From Nitrososphaerota archaeon (GTDB taxonomy: Archaea > Thermoproteota > Nitrososphaeria > Nitrososphaerales > Gagatemarchaeaceae), in the NCBI GenBank assembly GCA_005877225.1, contig VBPK01000071.1:4680-30801 (forward strand): a DNA stretch of 26,122 bases, in the 5' to 3' direction. Positions 7,851 to 14,782 of the stretch are shown piece after piece. Made by a program: the position numbers and the translations under genes. The stretch's first letter is position 1. Every line of letters begins with the position of its first letter. Under the pieces are notes generated by a model. The model did not search any database. It was given only the letters and a program-made list of their open reading frames with translations, and was not told the DNA's origin.

Positions 7851-8273
7851 CTAGCCTCGAGGCTGAAATTTCCAAAACTTGACGCTCTCGATGGTGACAC
7901 GAATGGTCCTCGATCCGTCTAGCCCCAACCATCGGTACTGCGGATACTTCGAGAGGAGTAGCTCCTTGGCCCTCCCCTCTTCGCTCGGCTCTCTTACCAG
8001 GGATGCCTTCCCGTGCACGAGGAGGTACGAGAGCCTCCTCCAGTCGTCGGAGTACGTGTCCAGGATGAACGCGACGCGTGGATTCTTCTCGATGTTCTTG
8101 ACCCTCGCCAGCTCGCGCCCGGACTTGGGCTTTCGATCTATCGCCGAGTAGATCTTCCCTGACTCGTAGGCGAAGCAGACGGGGATGACCGTCGGTCCTT
8201 CCTTCCCAATCGTGGCGAGGAAACCCCTCTCCTTGGTTTTGAGGTAACTCTCTGCTTCTTCATTCAAGTTCAA
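7851..8273 (-). CDS. PPOX-class F420-dependent enzyme, Rv0121-like
   Basis: About 140 residues with the pyridoxamine-phosphate-oxidase split-barrel: RGFLATIGKEGPTVIPVCF, a basic substrate/cofactor strand (SAIDRKPKSG), ARVKNIEKNPRVAFILD, then DWRRLSYLLVHGKASLV and a terminal strand (RTIRVTIESVKFWKF). The spacing fits the Rv0121 group of probable F420-binding PPOX proteins. It likely reduces or binds small molecules using F420. The TTG at 8273 overlaps the stop of the upstream LLM gene as TTGA, so the two are coupled. The longer open frame up to 8639 is antisense-like overlap with the LLM gene and is not coding. The gene for an F420-supplying reductase is two genes upstream. Confidence 0.8.
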   Translation of the reverse strand: MNLNEEAESYLKTKERGFLATIGKEGPTVIPVCFAYESGKIYSAIDRKPKSGRELARVKNIEKNPRVAFILDTYSDDWRRLSYLLVHGKASLVREPSEEGRAKELLLSKYPQYRWLGLDGSRTIRVTIESVKFWKFQPRG

Positions 8274-9148
8274 GAGTAGGACCGGATTATCTCCCCGGAA
8301 AATTTCATCACGTCCGCGATTATCTCCCTGACCTCGTCCCGGTAGATGTACGCCACCAGGTACTCGAGTCCTCCCTTCGCGTACTCCTCCAGCGTGCGGG
8401 CCATCTCCTCGCGGGACCCAGAGAGGGTCACCATCTTCTCCCCATCCGGCGAGACGTAATCCTCTCTTCTCCTCCTCACGTCCACAGTCAGCCTCACCGA
8501 GATGGTCTTCTCTGTCCCTGTCTTCTTCACCCTTGCAGCCCCCTGAGCTAGGCGGGCGGGGTCGACTCCTACAGGGTGCCAGCCGTCGCCCACCCTCGCG
8601 GCTCTCTCGATGGCGGCGTCGGAGGTCCCGCCAACCCATATCGGTATTATCTTCTGGACGGGCTTCGGAAGGGTGACGGCATCGCTAACCCTGAAGAACC
8701 TTCCGGAGTAGTTTATTGTGCTGTCGGTCCAGAGCCTCCTGAGCAGGTCAATGGCTTCATCGAGGACCTTCCCCCTCTTCCTGAAGTTCGCCCCCAAGTA
8801 CTCGAACTCTCCTTCCGCCCATCCCGCACCTACGCCGAGAATCATCCTTCCGCCCGAGAACTGGTCGAGGGTTGCCACCTGCTTCGCGACCAAGAAGGGG
8901 TCACGCTGAGGGAGGACCAGTACCGAGGTTCCGAGCTTCACCTCGCTGGTCTTCGCCGCGATTGACGCGAGGGTCACGAACGGCTCGAAGAGCTCATCGT
9001 AGGGGCTCTTGAGTCGTCTCGGCATGATGATGTGATCCGTCGCCCAGACGGAGGCAAAACCATTCTCCTCGGCCGCGACGGCCAACGCAAGAAGCTCGCC
9101 GGGTCCGATCTTCCCCCCAAAGTTCGGGAGGCAGAGGCCGAACTTCAT
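8270..9148 (-). CDS. LLM-class F420-dependent oxidoreductase
   Basis: A 292-residue luciferase-like (beta/alpha)8 protein. It opens with MKFGLCLPNFGG and contains ENGFASVWATDHII, LGTSVLVLPQRDPFLVAKQ, LDQFSGGRMILGVGAGW, KRGKVLDEAIDLLRRLW and PIWVGGTSDAAIERAARVGDGW, all diagnostic of the F420-dependent LLM group (TIGR03619-like). Such enzymes transfer hydride between reduced F420 and a small substrate, which cannot be named here. Length is normal. A possible TATA (GATAAG on the minus strand, about 9181-9186) lies about 36 bp before the ATG. It is translationally coupled to the PPOX gene, and the NADPH:F420 reductase gene ends 36 bp upstream, so the three probably share F420 chemistry. Confidence 0.9.
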   Translation of the reverse strand: MKFGLCLPNFGGKIGPGELLALAVAAEENGFASVWATDHIIMPRRLKSPYDELFEPFVTLASIAAKTSEVKLGTSVLVLPQRDPFLVAKQVATLDQFSGGRMILGVGAGWAEGEFEYLGANFRKRGKVLDEAIDLLRRLWTDSTINYSGRFFRVSDAVTLPKPVQKIIPIWVGGTSDAAIERAARVGDGWHPVGVDPARLAQGAARVKKTGTEKTISVRLTVDVRRRREDYVSPDGEKMVTLSGSREEMARTLEEYAKGGLEYLVAYIYRDEVREIIADVMKFSGEIIRSYS

Positions 9149-9184
9149 GCGAGCGTCTCTTCCTTTGCCGCGATCTTCGTCTTA

Positions 9185-9832
9185 TCACACTATCCTTATC
9201 GAGAGATTCTTTCTTCCGTTGAGTCTCGCGAGGTTGAGGAGGAGGGGCGTCAGCGCTTCGATCGTCCGGGCGGAGCTGAGGGGACCCGCGTAGAGAGGCC
9301 TGAGGTCTTGGATTGACGAGACTATGGTCGCTACTTCGCTGAACGTCTCCCTTTTCTCCGCGGCCACCGGGACGGTGTACTCCAGCTTCTCCCCTATCGC
9401 CAGCAGCTTCGGGGCGGGGACGGTGTGGAAGGCGGCCGCGACCCTGCTCCTGTCGAGAATCGAGGCGACCGACTCGGCGGCCGAGCTGTCTCTGGGTGAG
9501 TAGGTGAAGCGTCCGTCCTTCATCTCCATCGGAACTATTGGTGAGATTACGAGCTTGCCTTCAAGTTCCTCCTTCAGATCCTGAATAAGCTCGCTCGTAG
9601 GCTGGTCTGGTAAAGCGAGTATCGCGGCGTCGCTCGCCCTCGCTGCTTCGAGGTTGGTCGCCCCCCTGACCTGTCTTCCGGTCAGCCTCGTGACCTCCTC
9701 GGCTGCCCCCCTTGCTCTTCTTTCCTCCCTAGACCCGATCAACACGTCGTACTTGTACGAGAGCCTCGCGGCCAGCCCCCTCCCGAGAGGACCCGTCCCC
9801 CCGACTATCCCGACCCGCCTGATCTCACTCAA
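9185..9832 (-). CDS. npdG: NADPH-dependent F420 reductase
   Basis: About 215 residues. The N-terminus has the Rossmann dinucleotide motif (RRVGIVGGTGPLGRGLAARLS) followed by the Ser/Arg pair of an NADP-binding loop (VLIGSREERR). Later blocks SDAAILALPDQ, GKLVISPIVPMEMKDG and AAFHTVPAPKLL are those of NpdG/Fno. The enzyme passes hydride between NADPH and coenzyme F420 in the cytoplasm and would feed the LLM and PPOX enzymes downstream. I place the start at the TTG at 9832, which overlaps the end of the XPF-type nuclease gene by 8 bp; the upstream in-frame extension (to 9877) is inside that gene and unlike the family. Confidence 0.9.
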   Translation of the reverse strand: MSEIRRVGIVGGTGPLGRGLAARLSYKYDVLIGSREERRARGAAEEVTRLTGRQVRGATNLEAARASDAAILALPDQPTSELIQDLKEELEGKLVISPIVPMEMKDGRFTYSPRDSSAAESVASILDRSRVAAAFHTVPAPKLLAIGEKLEYTVPVAAEKRETFSEVATIVSSIQDLRPLYAGPLSSARTIEALTPLLLNLARLNGRKNLSIRIV

Positions 9833-10508
9833 GCTTCGTCTGCGACTCCCCACCGGCCGCTCCGACAAACTGTTCATCCAAGAGGCGCTTGATCCTCTCC
9901 GCCCGCTTCCAGCCTATCCCGGGGGTCAGGGAGAGTTCACCCTGCGTCAGACTCATCACTCGTCTAGGCGTTCCGTACTTGCGGAGCAGCCGCTCCGCGA
10001 GCTTGCGTCCGACTCCGGGGAGGGACGAGACAAGGTAGGCCTGCTGCTGAGAGAAGCTCTTGCTCCTTGGAGGCGTCTCGCTCATCTGGTGAGGCACAGG
10101 CCTCGCCCTGACATTTCTTAGCAACTCAGAGATTGCCACCGCCGTTTCTGTCTTGTTGGCGGTGAAGAGGACCCTCAGACCGTAGGCGAGGGTGACTGAT
10201 GCGATAGCTCCGTAGTAAGACTTCAAGTTTCGAGTCAGCCTCTCCACTTCCTTTGAGTCTCCCTCGATTAGAAGGTACGGCTTCGCATACGCACTCGCGA
10301 TTCGCGAGGCCTGGATAAAGATCCTCGAGTCGTAGACGGAGGAGATTAGGTCGGGAATGCTCTTCCTCTCGACCGCCACCTCGGGGCTCAGCACATAATC
10401 CCCGACGGAGAGCTTGCTGAAGTAGACCCGTACGTTGAGCTTGGAGAGCTCTTCCGGAACACCGCTCGCCCTCTCCCTCTCGTCGGCAACGACCCTGACG
10501 GGTATCAT
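9825..10508 (-). CDS. xpf: XPF/ERCC4-type structure-specific endonuclease (short, no helicase)
   Basis: A 227-residue protein. The ERCC4 nuclease domain (about residues 4-135) carries the catalytic GDX(n)ERKX3D signature: G36-D37 then E47-R48-K49-x3-D53, with SSVYDSRIFIQASRI after it. A tandem helix-hairpin-helix follows (SLPGVGRKLAERLLRKYG about 160-178, and LTPGIGWKRAERIKRLL about 190-210) for branched-DNA binding. This is the short crenarchaeal/thaumarchaeal XPF form, about 230 residues without the Hef helicase, which cuts 3' flaps and forks, often with PCNA. A classical C-terminal PIP box is not obvious. The ATG at 10508 overlaps the ecfT stop as TGATG, so it is cotranscribed with the ECF transporter. 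Confidence 0.92.
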   Translation of the reverse strand: MIPVRVVADERERASGVPEELSKLNVRVYFSKLSVGDYVLSPEVAVERKSIPDLISSVYDSRIFIQASRIASAYAKPYLLIEGDSKEVERLTRNLKSYYGAIASVTLAYGLRVLFTANKTETAVAISELLRNVRARPVPHQMSETPPRSKSFSQQQAYLVSSLPGVGRKLAERLLRKYGTPRRVMSLTQGELSLTPGIGWKRAERIKRLLDEQFVGAAGGESQTKLE

Positions 10509-11248
10509 CACAGGGGTGTCGGAAACCTGACGTAAATATAGACTGTAATGATGAAGAGGATCAGGCTGCCCGCCGCCACGAGCTTGTCCCTCTTAGTCGA
10601 GCTGTAGCTGTGGAGGGAGGTCGGCTTCGAGACCGCCCCGTAAGCCCTCGACTCCATCGCCTCCGCCAATTCGCCGCTCCTGATAACTGAGTTTACCACG
10701 AGGGGGATCAGGACGGGCACCATCTTTCTCACTCGCCTGATGAGGTTCCCCTTCTCCACCTCGAGCCCCCTCGACTTCTGAGCATCTACGATCTGTATCG
10801 CATCCAGCATCAGCACCGGGATGAACCTGACCGCGGTGGTGAAGGCGAAGACCACGTCCCTCGGAAGATGCGCCGATTTCATCACCTGCTCGAGTTCGTC
10901 GGGCGAGGTGGTGATGAAGAAGAGGCTCGTCGAGATGATTATCGCGAGGAACCTGACCGAGTAGACCGCCGAAGTGAGTAACGAATGCGATGCGAGCAGG
11001 TTTATCACGAAGATGAAGACGGAGAAGCCCGCCGAGAAGATCAGAGTCCTCCCCACGCGCTTCAAGATCTTTGACACGGCTGCTATGGAAAGCATTACTG
11101 CCATCACCACGGCGAGCTGGGTGACCGAGTAGGCGGTCAACGATACCACGAAGAGCTCGGCCGAGACGAGGAGCTTCACCCTTGGGTCGAGGCTGTGAAA
11201 CGGAGAGTTCACCCTGCGAAAGATGAATCCGCCCGCGACCCAGTACAC
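10508..11248 (-). CDS. ecfT: ECF transporter transmembrane component EcfT
   Basis: About 246 residues with several membrane helices (for example AELFVVSLTAYSVTQLAVVMAV, then FSAGFSVFIFVINLLA, AVYSVRFLAIIIS and ILFIITVYIYV). The two cytoplasmic coupling-helix motifs of EcfT are present: A-Q-K-S-RG near residue 160 (DAQKSRGLE) and A-E-A-M-E-S-RAYG near 200, whose xRG/RAYG triplets dock into the two ATPases. It links ATP hydrolysis to the substrate-binding S component. The GTG at 11248 overlaps the ecfA2 stop as TAGTG; an in-frame GTG at 11275 would overlap ecfA2 by 28 bp and is less likely. Gene order S-A1-A2-T suggests a dedicated (group I) ECF transporter. Confidence 0.9.
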   Translation of the reverse strand: MYWVAGGFIFRRVNSPFHSLDPRVKLLVSAELFVVSLTAYSVTQLAVVMAVMLSIAAVSKILKRVGRTLIFSAGFSVFIFVINLLASHSLLTSAVYSVRFLAIIISTSLFFITTSPDELEQVMKSAHLPRDVVFAFTTAVRFIPVLMLDAIQIVDAQKSRGLEVEKGNLIRRVRKMVPVLIPLVVNSVIRSGELAEAMESRAYGAVSKPTSLHSYSSTKRDKLVAAGSLILFIITVYIYVRFPTPL

Positions 11249-12060
11249 TAGCGGACCACCGGACCCGTTATCCACAACCTCGCGTCGTTCACGCTCGCGA
11301 ACGGCGAGTCTGGCCGCCTCCGCAGACGCTGGTAGAGCTCCACGAGCTGCGGCTGCATCACCCTGGCGCCCTCAAGGAGCTCTTCGTCCCTCATTAGGGT
11401 GTCCGCCGGTCCGTCGGCCACGACCCTCCCCTGGGACATCACGACGAGGCGGGGCTGGAGGGGCCAGATGAACTCGATATCGTGAGAGACGATGATCGTC
11501 GTCTTTCCCGTCGACCTCAGCATCTTGATTATCCCCGAGAGTTTCTCCTTCTGAATCGCGTCCTGACCGACCGTCGGTTCGTCCAGTATGACCACCTCCG
11601 GGTCCCACGCTAGGATGCAAGCCAGCGTGAGTCTCTTCTTCTCCCCCCCGCTCAGCGCTAGGGGGGAGGAGTTCCTGTATTCCTCGAGCCCAAAGAACTG
11701 CAGCGCCCAGTTCAGCCTCTGGTCCATCAGCTCCCGGGAGAAGCCGAAGTTCTTCAGCGCGAACGCCGTCTCGGCCTCCACGCTCTCCGAGAAGAGCTGG
11801 TGGTCTGGGTTCTGAAAGGCTATCCCGACCTTGCGGGAGAGTTCTGCGGTGCTCTTCTTCGTCGTGTCCTCCCCATCGACGAGAACGGTTCCCTTCGTCG
11901 GCTTGAGCAGCCCGTTCACGTGTTTGACCAGAGTCGTCTTTCCCGCGCCGTTCTCACCGACGACCGCGAGCATCTCGGCCTTCTCTACCTTGAGGTTGAC
12001 ATCCCTGAGAGCAGTCTTCCCCGTCTGATGGACGAAGGTGACGTCCCTGAATTCTATCAT
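11248..12060 (-). CDS. ecfA2: ECF transporter ATPase EcfA2
   Basis: A 270-residue ABC ATPase. Walker A is GENGAGKTT (residues 35-43), the Q-loop is AFQNPDHQLF, the ABC signature is LSGGEKKRLTLA, Walker B is VVILDEPTVGQD and the H-switch is IIVSHDIEF. The FQNPDxQ segment is typical of EcfA/CbiO proteins. It pairs with EcfA1 to power vitamin uptake through EcfT and the S component. The ATG at 12060 overlaps the ecfA1 stop as ATGA. The frame stays open upstream to 12780 inside ecfA1, but that extension is low-complexity, basic and antisense-like and is not part of the protein. The C-terminal tail (about 220-270) is the usual extra EcfA domain. Confidence 0.92.
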   Translation of the reverse strand: MIEFRDVTFVHQTGKTALRDVNLKVEKAEMLAVVGENGAGKTTLVKHVNGLLKPTKGTVLVDGEDTTKKSTAELSRKVGIAFQNPDHQLFSESVEAETAFALKNFGFSRELMDQRLNWALQFFGLEEYRNSSPLALSGGEKKRLTLACILAWDPEVVILDEPTVGQDAIQKEKLSGIIKMLRSTGKTTIIVSHDIEFIWPLQPRLVVMSQGRVVADGPADTLMRDEELLEGARVMQPQLVELYQRLRRRPDSPFASVNDARLWITGPVVR

Positions 12061-12905
12061 CTTCCCAGTGCCTCCCTGTTCAACTCCTCCGCGAGGTCGT
12101 CGGGGCCGAAGCCGTTCTCGAGAGGAAGCCCGTCCCTCTTGAGCTGGTTCCGCAATCGCGAGATGGGAGGGATGGAGATTCCGTAGGCCGCGGCCCTCTC
12201 GTCCGCGAGGACCTCCTCCGGCCCTCCATCGAGGACCTTCCTTCCCTCGCTCATGACGACCAGCCTGTCCGCTATCCTTACCAGGAGTTCCAGCCTGTGC
12301 TCGACTATCAGGAAGGTGATGCCTGTCTCGTCCCTGAGCCTCCTGACGAGCTCGACGAGCTCGACGGCCGTCTTCGGGTCGAGCAACGAGGTAGGCTCGT
12401 CGAGAATTATCAGCCTCGGCCTCATCACGATCACCCCCGCGAGGGCGACCCTCTGCTTCTGCCCATCGGAGAGCTCGTGAGGCGCCCTCTGAGCGAGGTC
12501 CGTTATCCCGAGCTGACGCATCGCCTCGTCGACACGAGTCCTCATCTCGTCGGGAGGAACGGCCAGGTTCTCCAGCCCGAAGGCGATGTCGCGCTCCACC
12601 GAGAACATGAATATCTGGTTCTCCGGATTCTGAAAGAGCAGACCCACCGTCTGGGCCAGCTCGCTCATTCGCGCTTCGCTCACCTTGTGGTCTCCGACCG
12701 AAACTGAACCGAGGTACTCGCCCGTGTACATGTGGGGGATGAGGCCGTTCACGGCGCGAAGAAGGGTGGACTTGCCACACCCGCTGGGCCCAGCGAGTAT
12801 GACAATCTCGCCGCCCTTAATCGTCAGCTCGAAATCCCTTACCGCGAACTTGGCAGCCTCTGGGTAGCGGAAGCTGAGATTCTGGACTCGGAGAATCTCC
12901 CCCAT
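12057..12905 (-). CDS. ecfA1: ECF transporter ATPase EcfA1
   Basis: A 282-residue ABC ATPase. Walker A is GPSGCGKST (residues 39-47), the Q-loop is LLFQNPENQIF, the signature is LSDGQKQRVALAG (Asp replaces the usual second Gly), Walker B is RLIILDEPTSLLD and the H-loop is IVEHRLELL. It forms the heterodimer with EcfA2. The ATG at 12905 (MGEILRVQNLSFRYP) begins directly before the first ABC strand; an in-frame TTG at 12959 would add 18 residues of no family character. The 69-bp gap after ecfS has only a weak TATA-like CATTCAAAG at about 27 bp, so cotranscription with ecfS is most likely. Confidence 0.92.
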   Translation of the reverse strand: MGEILRVQNLSFRYPEAAKFAVRDFELTIKGGEIVILAGPSGCGKSTLLRAVNGLIPHMYTGEYLGSVSVGDHKVSEARMSELAQTVGLLFQNPENQIFMFSVERDIAFGLENLAVPPDEMRTRVDEAMRQLGITDLAQRAPHELSDGQKQRVALAGVIVMRPRLIILDEPTSLLDPKTAVELVELVRRLRDETGITFLIVEHRLELLVRIADRLVVMSEGRKVLDGGPEEVLADERAAAYGISIPPISRLRNQLKRDGLPLENGFGPDDLAEELNREALGR

Positions 12906-12974
12906 GCTACTCCCTAGTCCCTTCCATCTTTGAATGTCTGGGAGGGTGGCGATTCCCAATCATTATCCATCCGC

Positions 12975-13562
12975 CTAGGGGCTGGAATGAAGAGTGTTGA
13001 GTCTGTATCTCGCCGCGATGGCCCTCTGCATGCTGTGGGCGAGGGGAATCGTGTACAGGGCGACGGTGAAGTTGAACAAGCCGATGAGGGGCAGGAGCGC
13101 CGGAAGCTGCGAAACTGTCACGCCAAAGGTTCCAAACCCGATTGGATAAGGCAGTGGTAGAATGATCGCGTTCACGACGGTCATTATCGAGGTCCTCGTT
13201 AATACTCCAAGCGATGTAGAAGCCGCGATGAGGGTCCCGACTCCCCACCCCCTCCTCTTCGCGACCCGCTGCGCGGCAAGAATGCCGACGAACATCGCGA
13301 CAATCGCGGCGAAGTTGTAGAGGGGTCCCGCTGGGATAGCTCCAGGCTTCACCAACTCCAGCACGACCGAGTTCAGGACTGCGACAGTCACCCCGCTCCG
13401 CACCCCCAGTATCAGGAGGGCCAGGACGATAGGGACCTCCCAGATTTCGTATGTCAGAAAGGTCGCGTAGGGAGCGGGGAAGCTGATCGTAAGGTTCAGG
13501 ATTACCGCGAGGGCTGTGAGGAGGGCCTCAAGGCTGAGCCGCCTGGAGTTTGAGAGCTGCAT
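12975..13562 (-). CDS. ECF transporter substrate-binding S component, probably riboflavin-specific
   Basis: A 195-residue membrane protein with about six hydrophobic segments (for example LEALLTALAVILNLTI, EIWEVPIVLALLILGV, AVLNSVVLELVK, YNFAAIVAMFVGILAA and VTVSQLPALLPLIGLFNF). The helix-1 start (SLEALLTALAVIL) and the tyrosine-bearing EIWEVPIVLALLILG helix are typical of the ECF_trnsprt fold that captures vitamins. It heads the ecfA1-A2-T operon. The divergent neighbour is the riboflavin kinase/repressor RbkR, sharing one 59-bp promoter region, so riboflavin is the best-supported substrate. That specificity comes from context, not from binding residues that I can identify; biotin or thiamin cannot be excluded. 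The ATG at 13562 sits 31 bp from the shared TATA. Confidence 0.85.
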   Translation of the reverse strand: MQLSNSRRLSLEALLTALAVILNLTISFPAPYATFLTYEIWEVPIVLALLILGVRSGVTVAVLNSVVLELVKPGAIPAGPLYNFAAIVAMFVGILAAQRVAKRRGWGVGTLIAASTSLGVLTRTSIMTVVNAIILPLPYPIGFGTFGVTVSQLPALLPLIGLFNFTVALYTIPLAHSMQRAIAARYRLNTLHSSP

Positions 13563-13588
13563 TCGCGAAGAGCGCGAGGCCGTTATGC

Positions 13589-13597
13589 TTATAATAA
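13589..13597. promoter_or_regulatory. Shared bidirectional TATA element for ecfS and rbkR
   Basis: TTATAATAA is nearly symmetric and reads as a TATA box on both strands. It is centred about 29 bp before the rbkR ATG at 13622 and 31 bp before the ecfS ATG at 13562, the right distance for leaderless transcripts both ways. No other TATA-like run exists in the 59-bp intergenic region, so both genes may compete for one TBP site. Confidence 0.6.
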
Positions 13598-13603
13598 TTT
13601 GGT

Positions 13604-13618
13604 AATCACAAACTGATT
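13604..13618. promoter_or_regulatory. Candidate RbkR operator (inverted repeat)
   Basis: AATCA (13604-13608) and TGATT (13614-13618) form an exact 5-bp inverted repeat with a 5-bp spacer, just downstream of the shared TATA on the rbkR side and over its predicted transcription start. A dimeric winged-helix regulator bound here would block rbkR and could shape ecfS expression. The motif was not matched to any published RbkR site from memory; it is inferred from position and symmetry. Confidence 0.45.
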
Positions 13619-13621
13619 TGT

Positions 13622-14293
13622 ATGCGCCAAGATACCAGCCTACGCACGCTCATAGAGCTTGTCAAACTCGGCGCCCGCCGCCGGCTTGTGTCCCTCTCCA
13701 CCTCCGAGCTCGGTAGAGTTCTTCACCTGACACAGCAAGGAGCCTCCGTTCGCCTCCTCGAGTTGGAGAGGGAGGGTATGATAGAGCGCGGACGTGTTGG
13801 GCGGAGGTTGGGAGTCAGGCTGACCTCGAGGGGCTACGACCAGGTAGCCTCGCTCTACGCGGAGCTCAAGGGCGCAATGAACCGGAGGGAGGAGTTTCTT
13901 TTCACAGGGCGGGTATTCTCCGGGATGAGGGAAGGAGGGTACTACGTAAGCCTGGGCGGATACAGGAGACAGTTCACGAATCTTCTCGGGTTTATCCCGT
14001 TCCCCGGGACGCTGAACCTCAGGCTCGTCTCGCCGACTCAGATTGAGCAGAAGCGTCTCCTTCGCTCCATGACTGGAATCTTCATCGAAGGATTCGAGGA
14101 CAGGGCCCGGAGCTACGGTCCGGCCAGGTGTTTCAGGGCGAGGATAAGTGAAACGCAAAAGGGAGCCGCCCTGGTGATAGAGCGCACTCACTACGACGAC
14201 ACGGTGCTTGAGCTGATCTCCCCTGCCAATCTAAGGAGGGAGTTGAAGCTGAAGGACGGCGATGAGCTCTCGGCTGCCGTTCACCTTGAGTAG
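13622..14293 (+). CDS. rbkR: Bifunctional riboflavin kinase (CTP-dependent) / transcriptional regulator RbkR
   Basis: A 223-residue fusion. Residues 1-85 are a winged helix-turn-helix (STSELGRVLHLTQQGASVRLLELEREGMIER with a basic wing GRVGRRLGV). Residues 93-223 are the archaeal CTP-dependent riboflavin kinase domain: Gly-rich GMREGGYYV (101-109), QFTNLLGFIPFPGTLNLRL with the metal-binding T-x-N of PGTLN (128-132), CFRARI, and HYDDTVLELISPANLRRELKL. The enzyme makes FMN from riboflavin and CTP; characterised RbkR proteins repress flavin genes and respond to FMN. The Gly loop has Arg at 103 where many homologues have Gly, so activity could be reduced. It faces ecfS across a shared promoter and overlaps the second kinase gene by 13 bp, tail to tail. 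Confidence 0.92.
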   Translation: MRQDTSLRTLIELVKLGARRRLVSLSTSELGRVLHLTQQGASVRLLELEREGMIERGRVGRRLGVRLTSRGYDQVASLYAELKGAMNRREEFLFTGRVFSGMREGGYYVSLGGYRRQFTNLLGFIPFPGTLNLRLVSPTQIEQKRLLRSMTGIFIEGFEDRARSYGPARCFRARISETQKGAALVIERTHYDDTVLELISPANLRRELKLKDGDELSAAVHLE

Positions 14294-14700
14294 TACTCGA
14301 TCATGGGCGAGACCGCGCTCCCGTCCTTGAGGTGAAGCTTCTGCCTCAGATAAACGGGCGAGATAAGCTCGAGGACCGAGTCGTCGTAGTCGGTTATCGC
14401 GACTATCAACAGGGCGATCGCCTGGTCCTCAAGTCGACCCTTGAAGCAGTTCACGGAGCTGAACCTCTCTCCCGCGACATGAGACTCCTCTATCCGGAGC
14501 CCCTCCCCCCTCAGCCTGAGACGCTTCCGCTGCCTGATGTCTTCCTCCGTGCCCAGCTTCACATTCAGCGTTCCGGGGAAAGGCGCATATCCCAACAACT
14601 CCTTGAATCTCTTGACGTACTCGGGGTGCCCCACGTAATACCCCCCCCTCCCGGAGCCTGCGAAGACAGTACCGTGGAAGGTGCAGCTTCCTTTTTTCAT
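14281..14700 (-). CDS. ribK: CTP-dependent riboflavin kinase, stand-alone (MJ0056/RibK type)
   Basis: A 139-residue protein that is only the kinase domain, with no helix-turn-helix. It keeps the Gly-rich GSGRGGYYVG loop (15-24, G-x-G-x-G intact), KELLGYAPFPGTLNVKL with the PGTLN metal/CTP motif (42-46), NCFKGRL, and DYDDSVLELISPVYLRQKLHL. It should phosphorylate riboflavin to FMN using CTP in the cytoplasm. The ATG at 14700 lies 26 bp from a minus-strand TATA (14722-14730), so I reject the longer frame to 14844. Its 3' end overlaps rbkR by 13 bp in convergent orientation, and it diverges from the IPP isomerase-like gene. Two kinases of this family side by side is unusual. Confidence 0.9.
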   Translation of the reverse strand: MKKGSCTFHGTVFAGSGRGGYYVGHPEYVKRFKELLGYAPFPGTLNVKLGTEEDIRQRKRLRLRGEGLRIEESHVAGERFSSVNCFKGRLEDQAIALLIVAITDYDDSVLELISPVYLRQKLHLKDGSAVSPMIEYYSR

Positions 14701-14721
14701 GTCGGGAGGCCGTCCCTGACG

Positions 14722-14730
14722 GGATAAAAA
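14722..14730 (-). promoter_or_regulatory. TATA box for ribK
   Basis: Minus-strand TTTTTATCC is centred about 26 bp before the ribK ATG at 14700, a leaderless arrangement, and fixes that start. Confidence 0.55.
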
Positions 14731-14749
14731 GGGCGGAGCAACGATTACC

Positions 14750-14756
14750 TTATCTA
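14750..14756 (+). promoter_or_regulatory. TATA box for the IPP isomerase-like gene
   Basis: TTATCTA is centred about 30 bp before the ATG at 14783 and supports that start over the in-frame TTG at 14762. Confidence 0.45.
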
Positions 14757-14782
14757 CGATTTTGCGCACAGGATTAAGAAGG

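Noticed and set aside
8274..8639. N-terminal extension of the PPOX gene frame
   Set aside because: It lies wholly within the LLM gene on the same strand in another frame and translates to Arg/Gly/Asp-rich sequence; TTG 8273 with a TTGA overlap explains the start.
12061..12780. 240-residue extension of the ecfA2 frame
   Set aside because: It overlaps ecfA1 in a shifted frame, is Arg/Gly/Glu-rich, and family homology begins exactly at ATG 12060.
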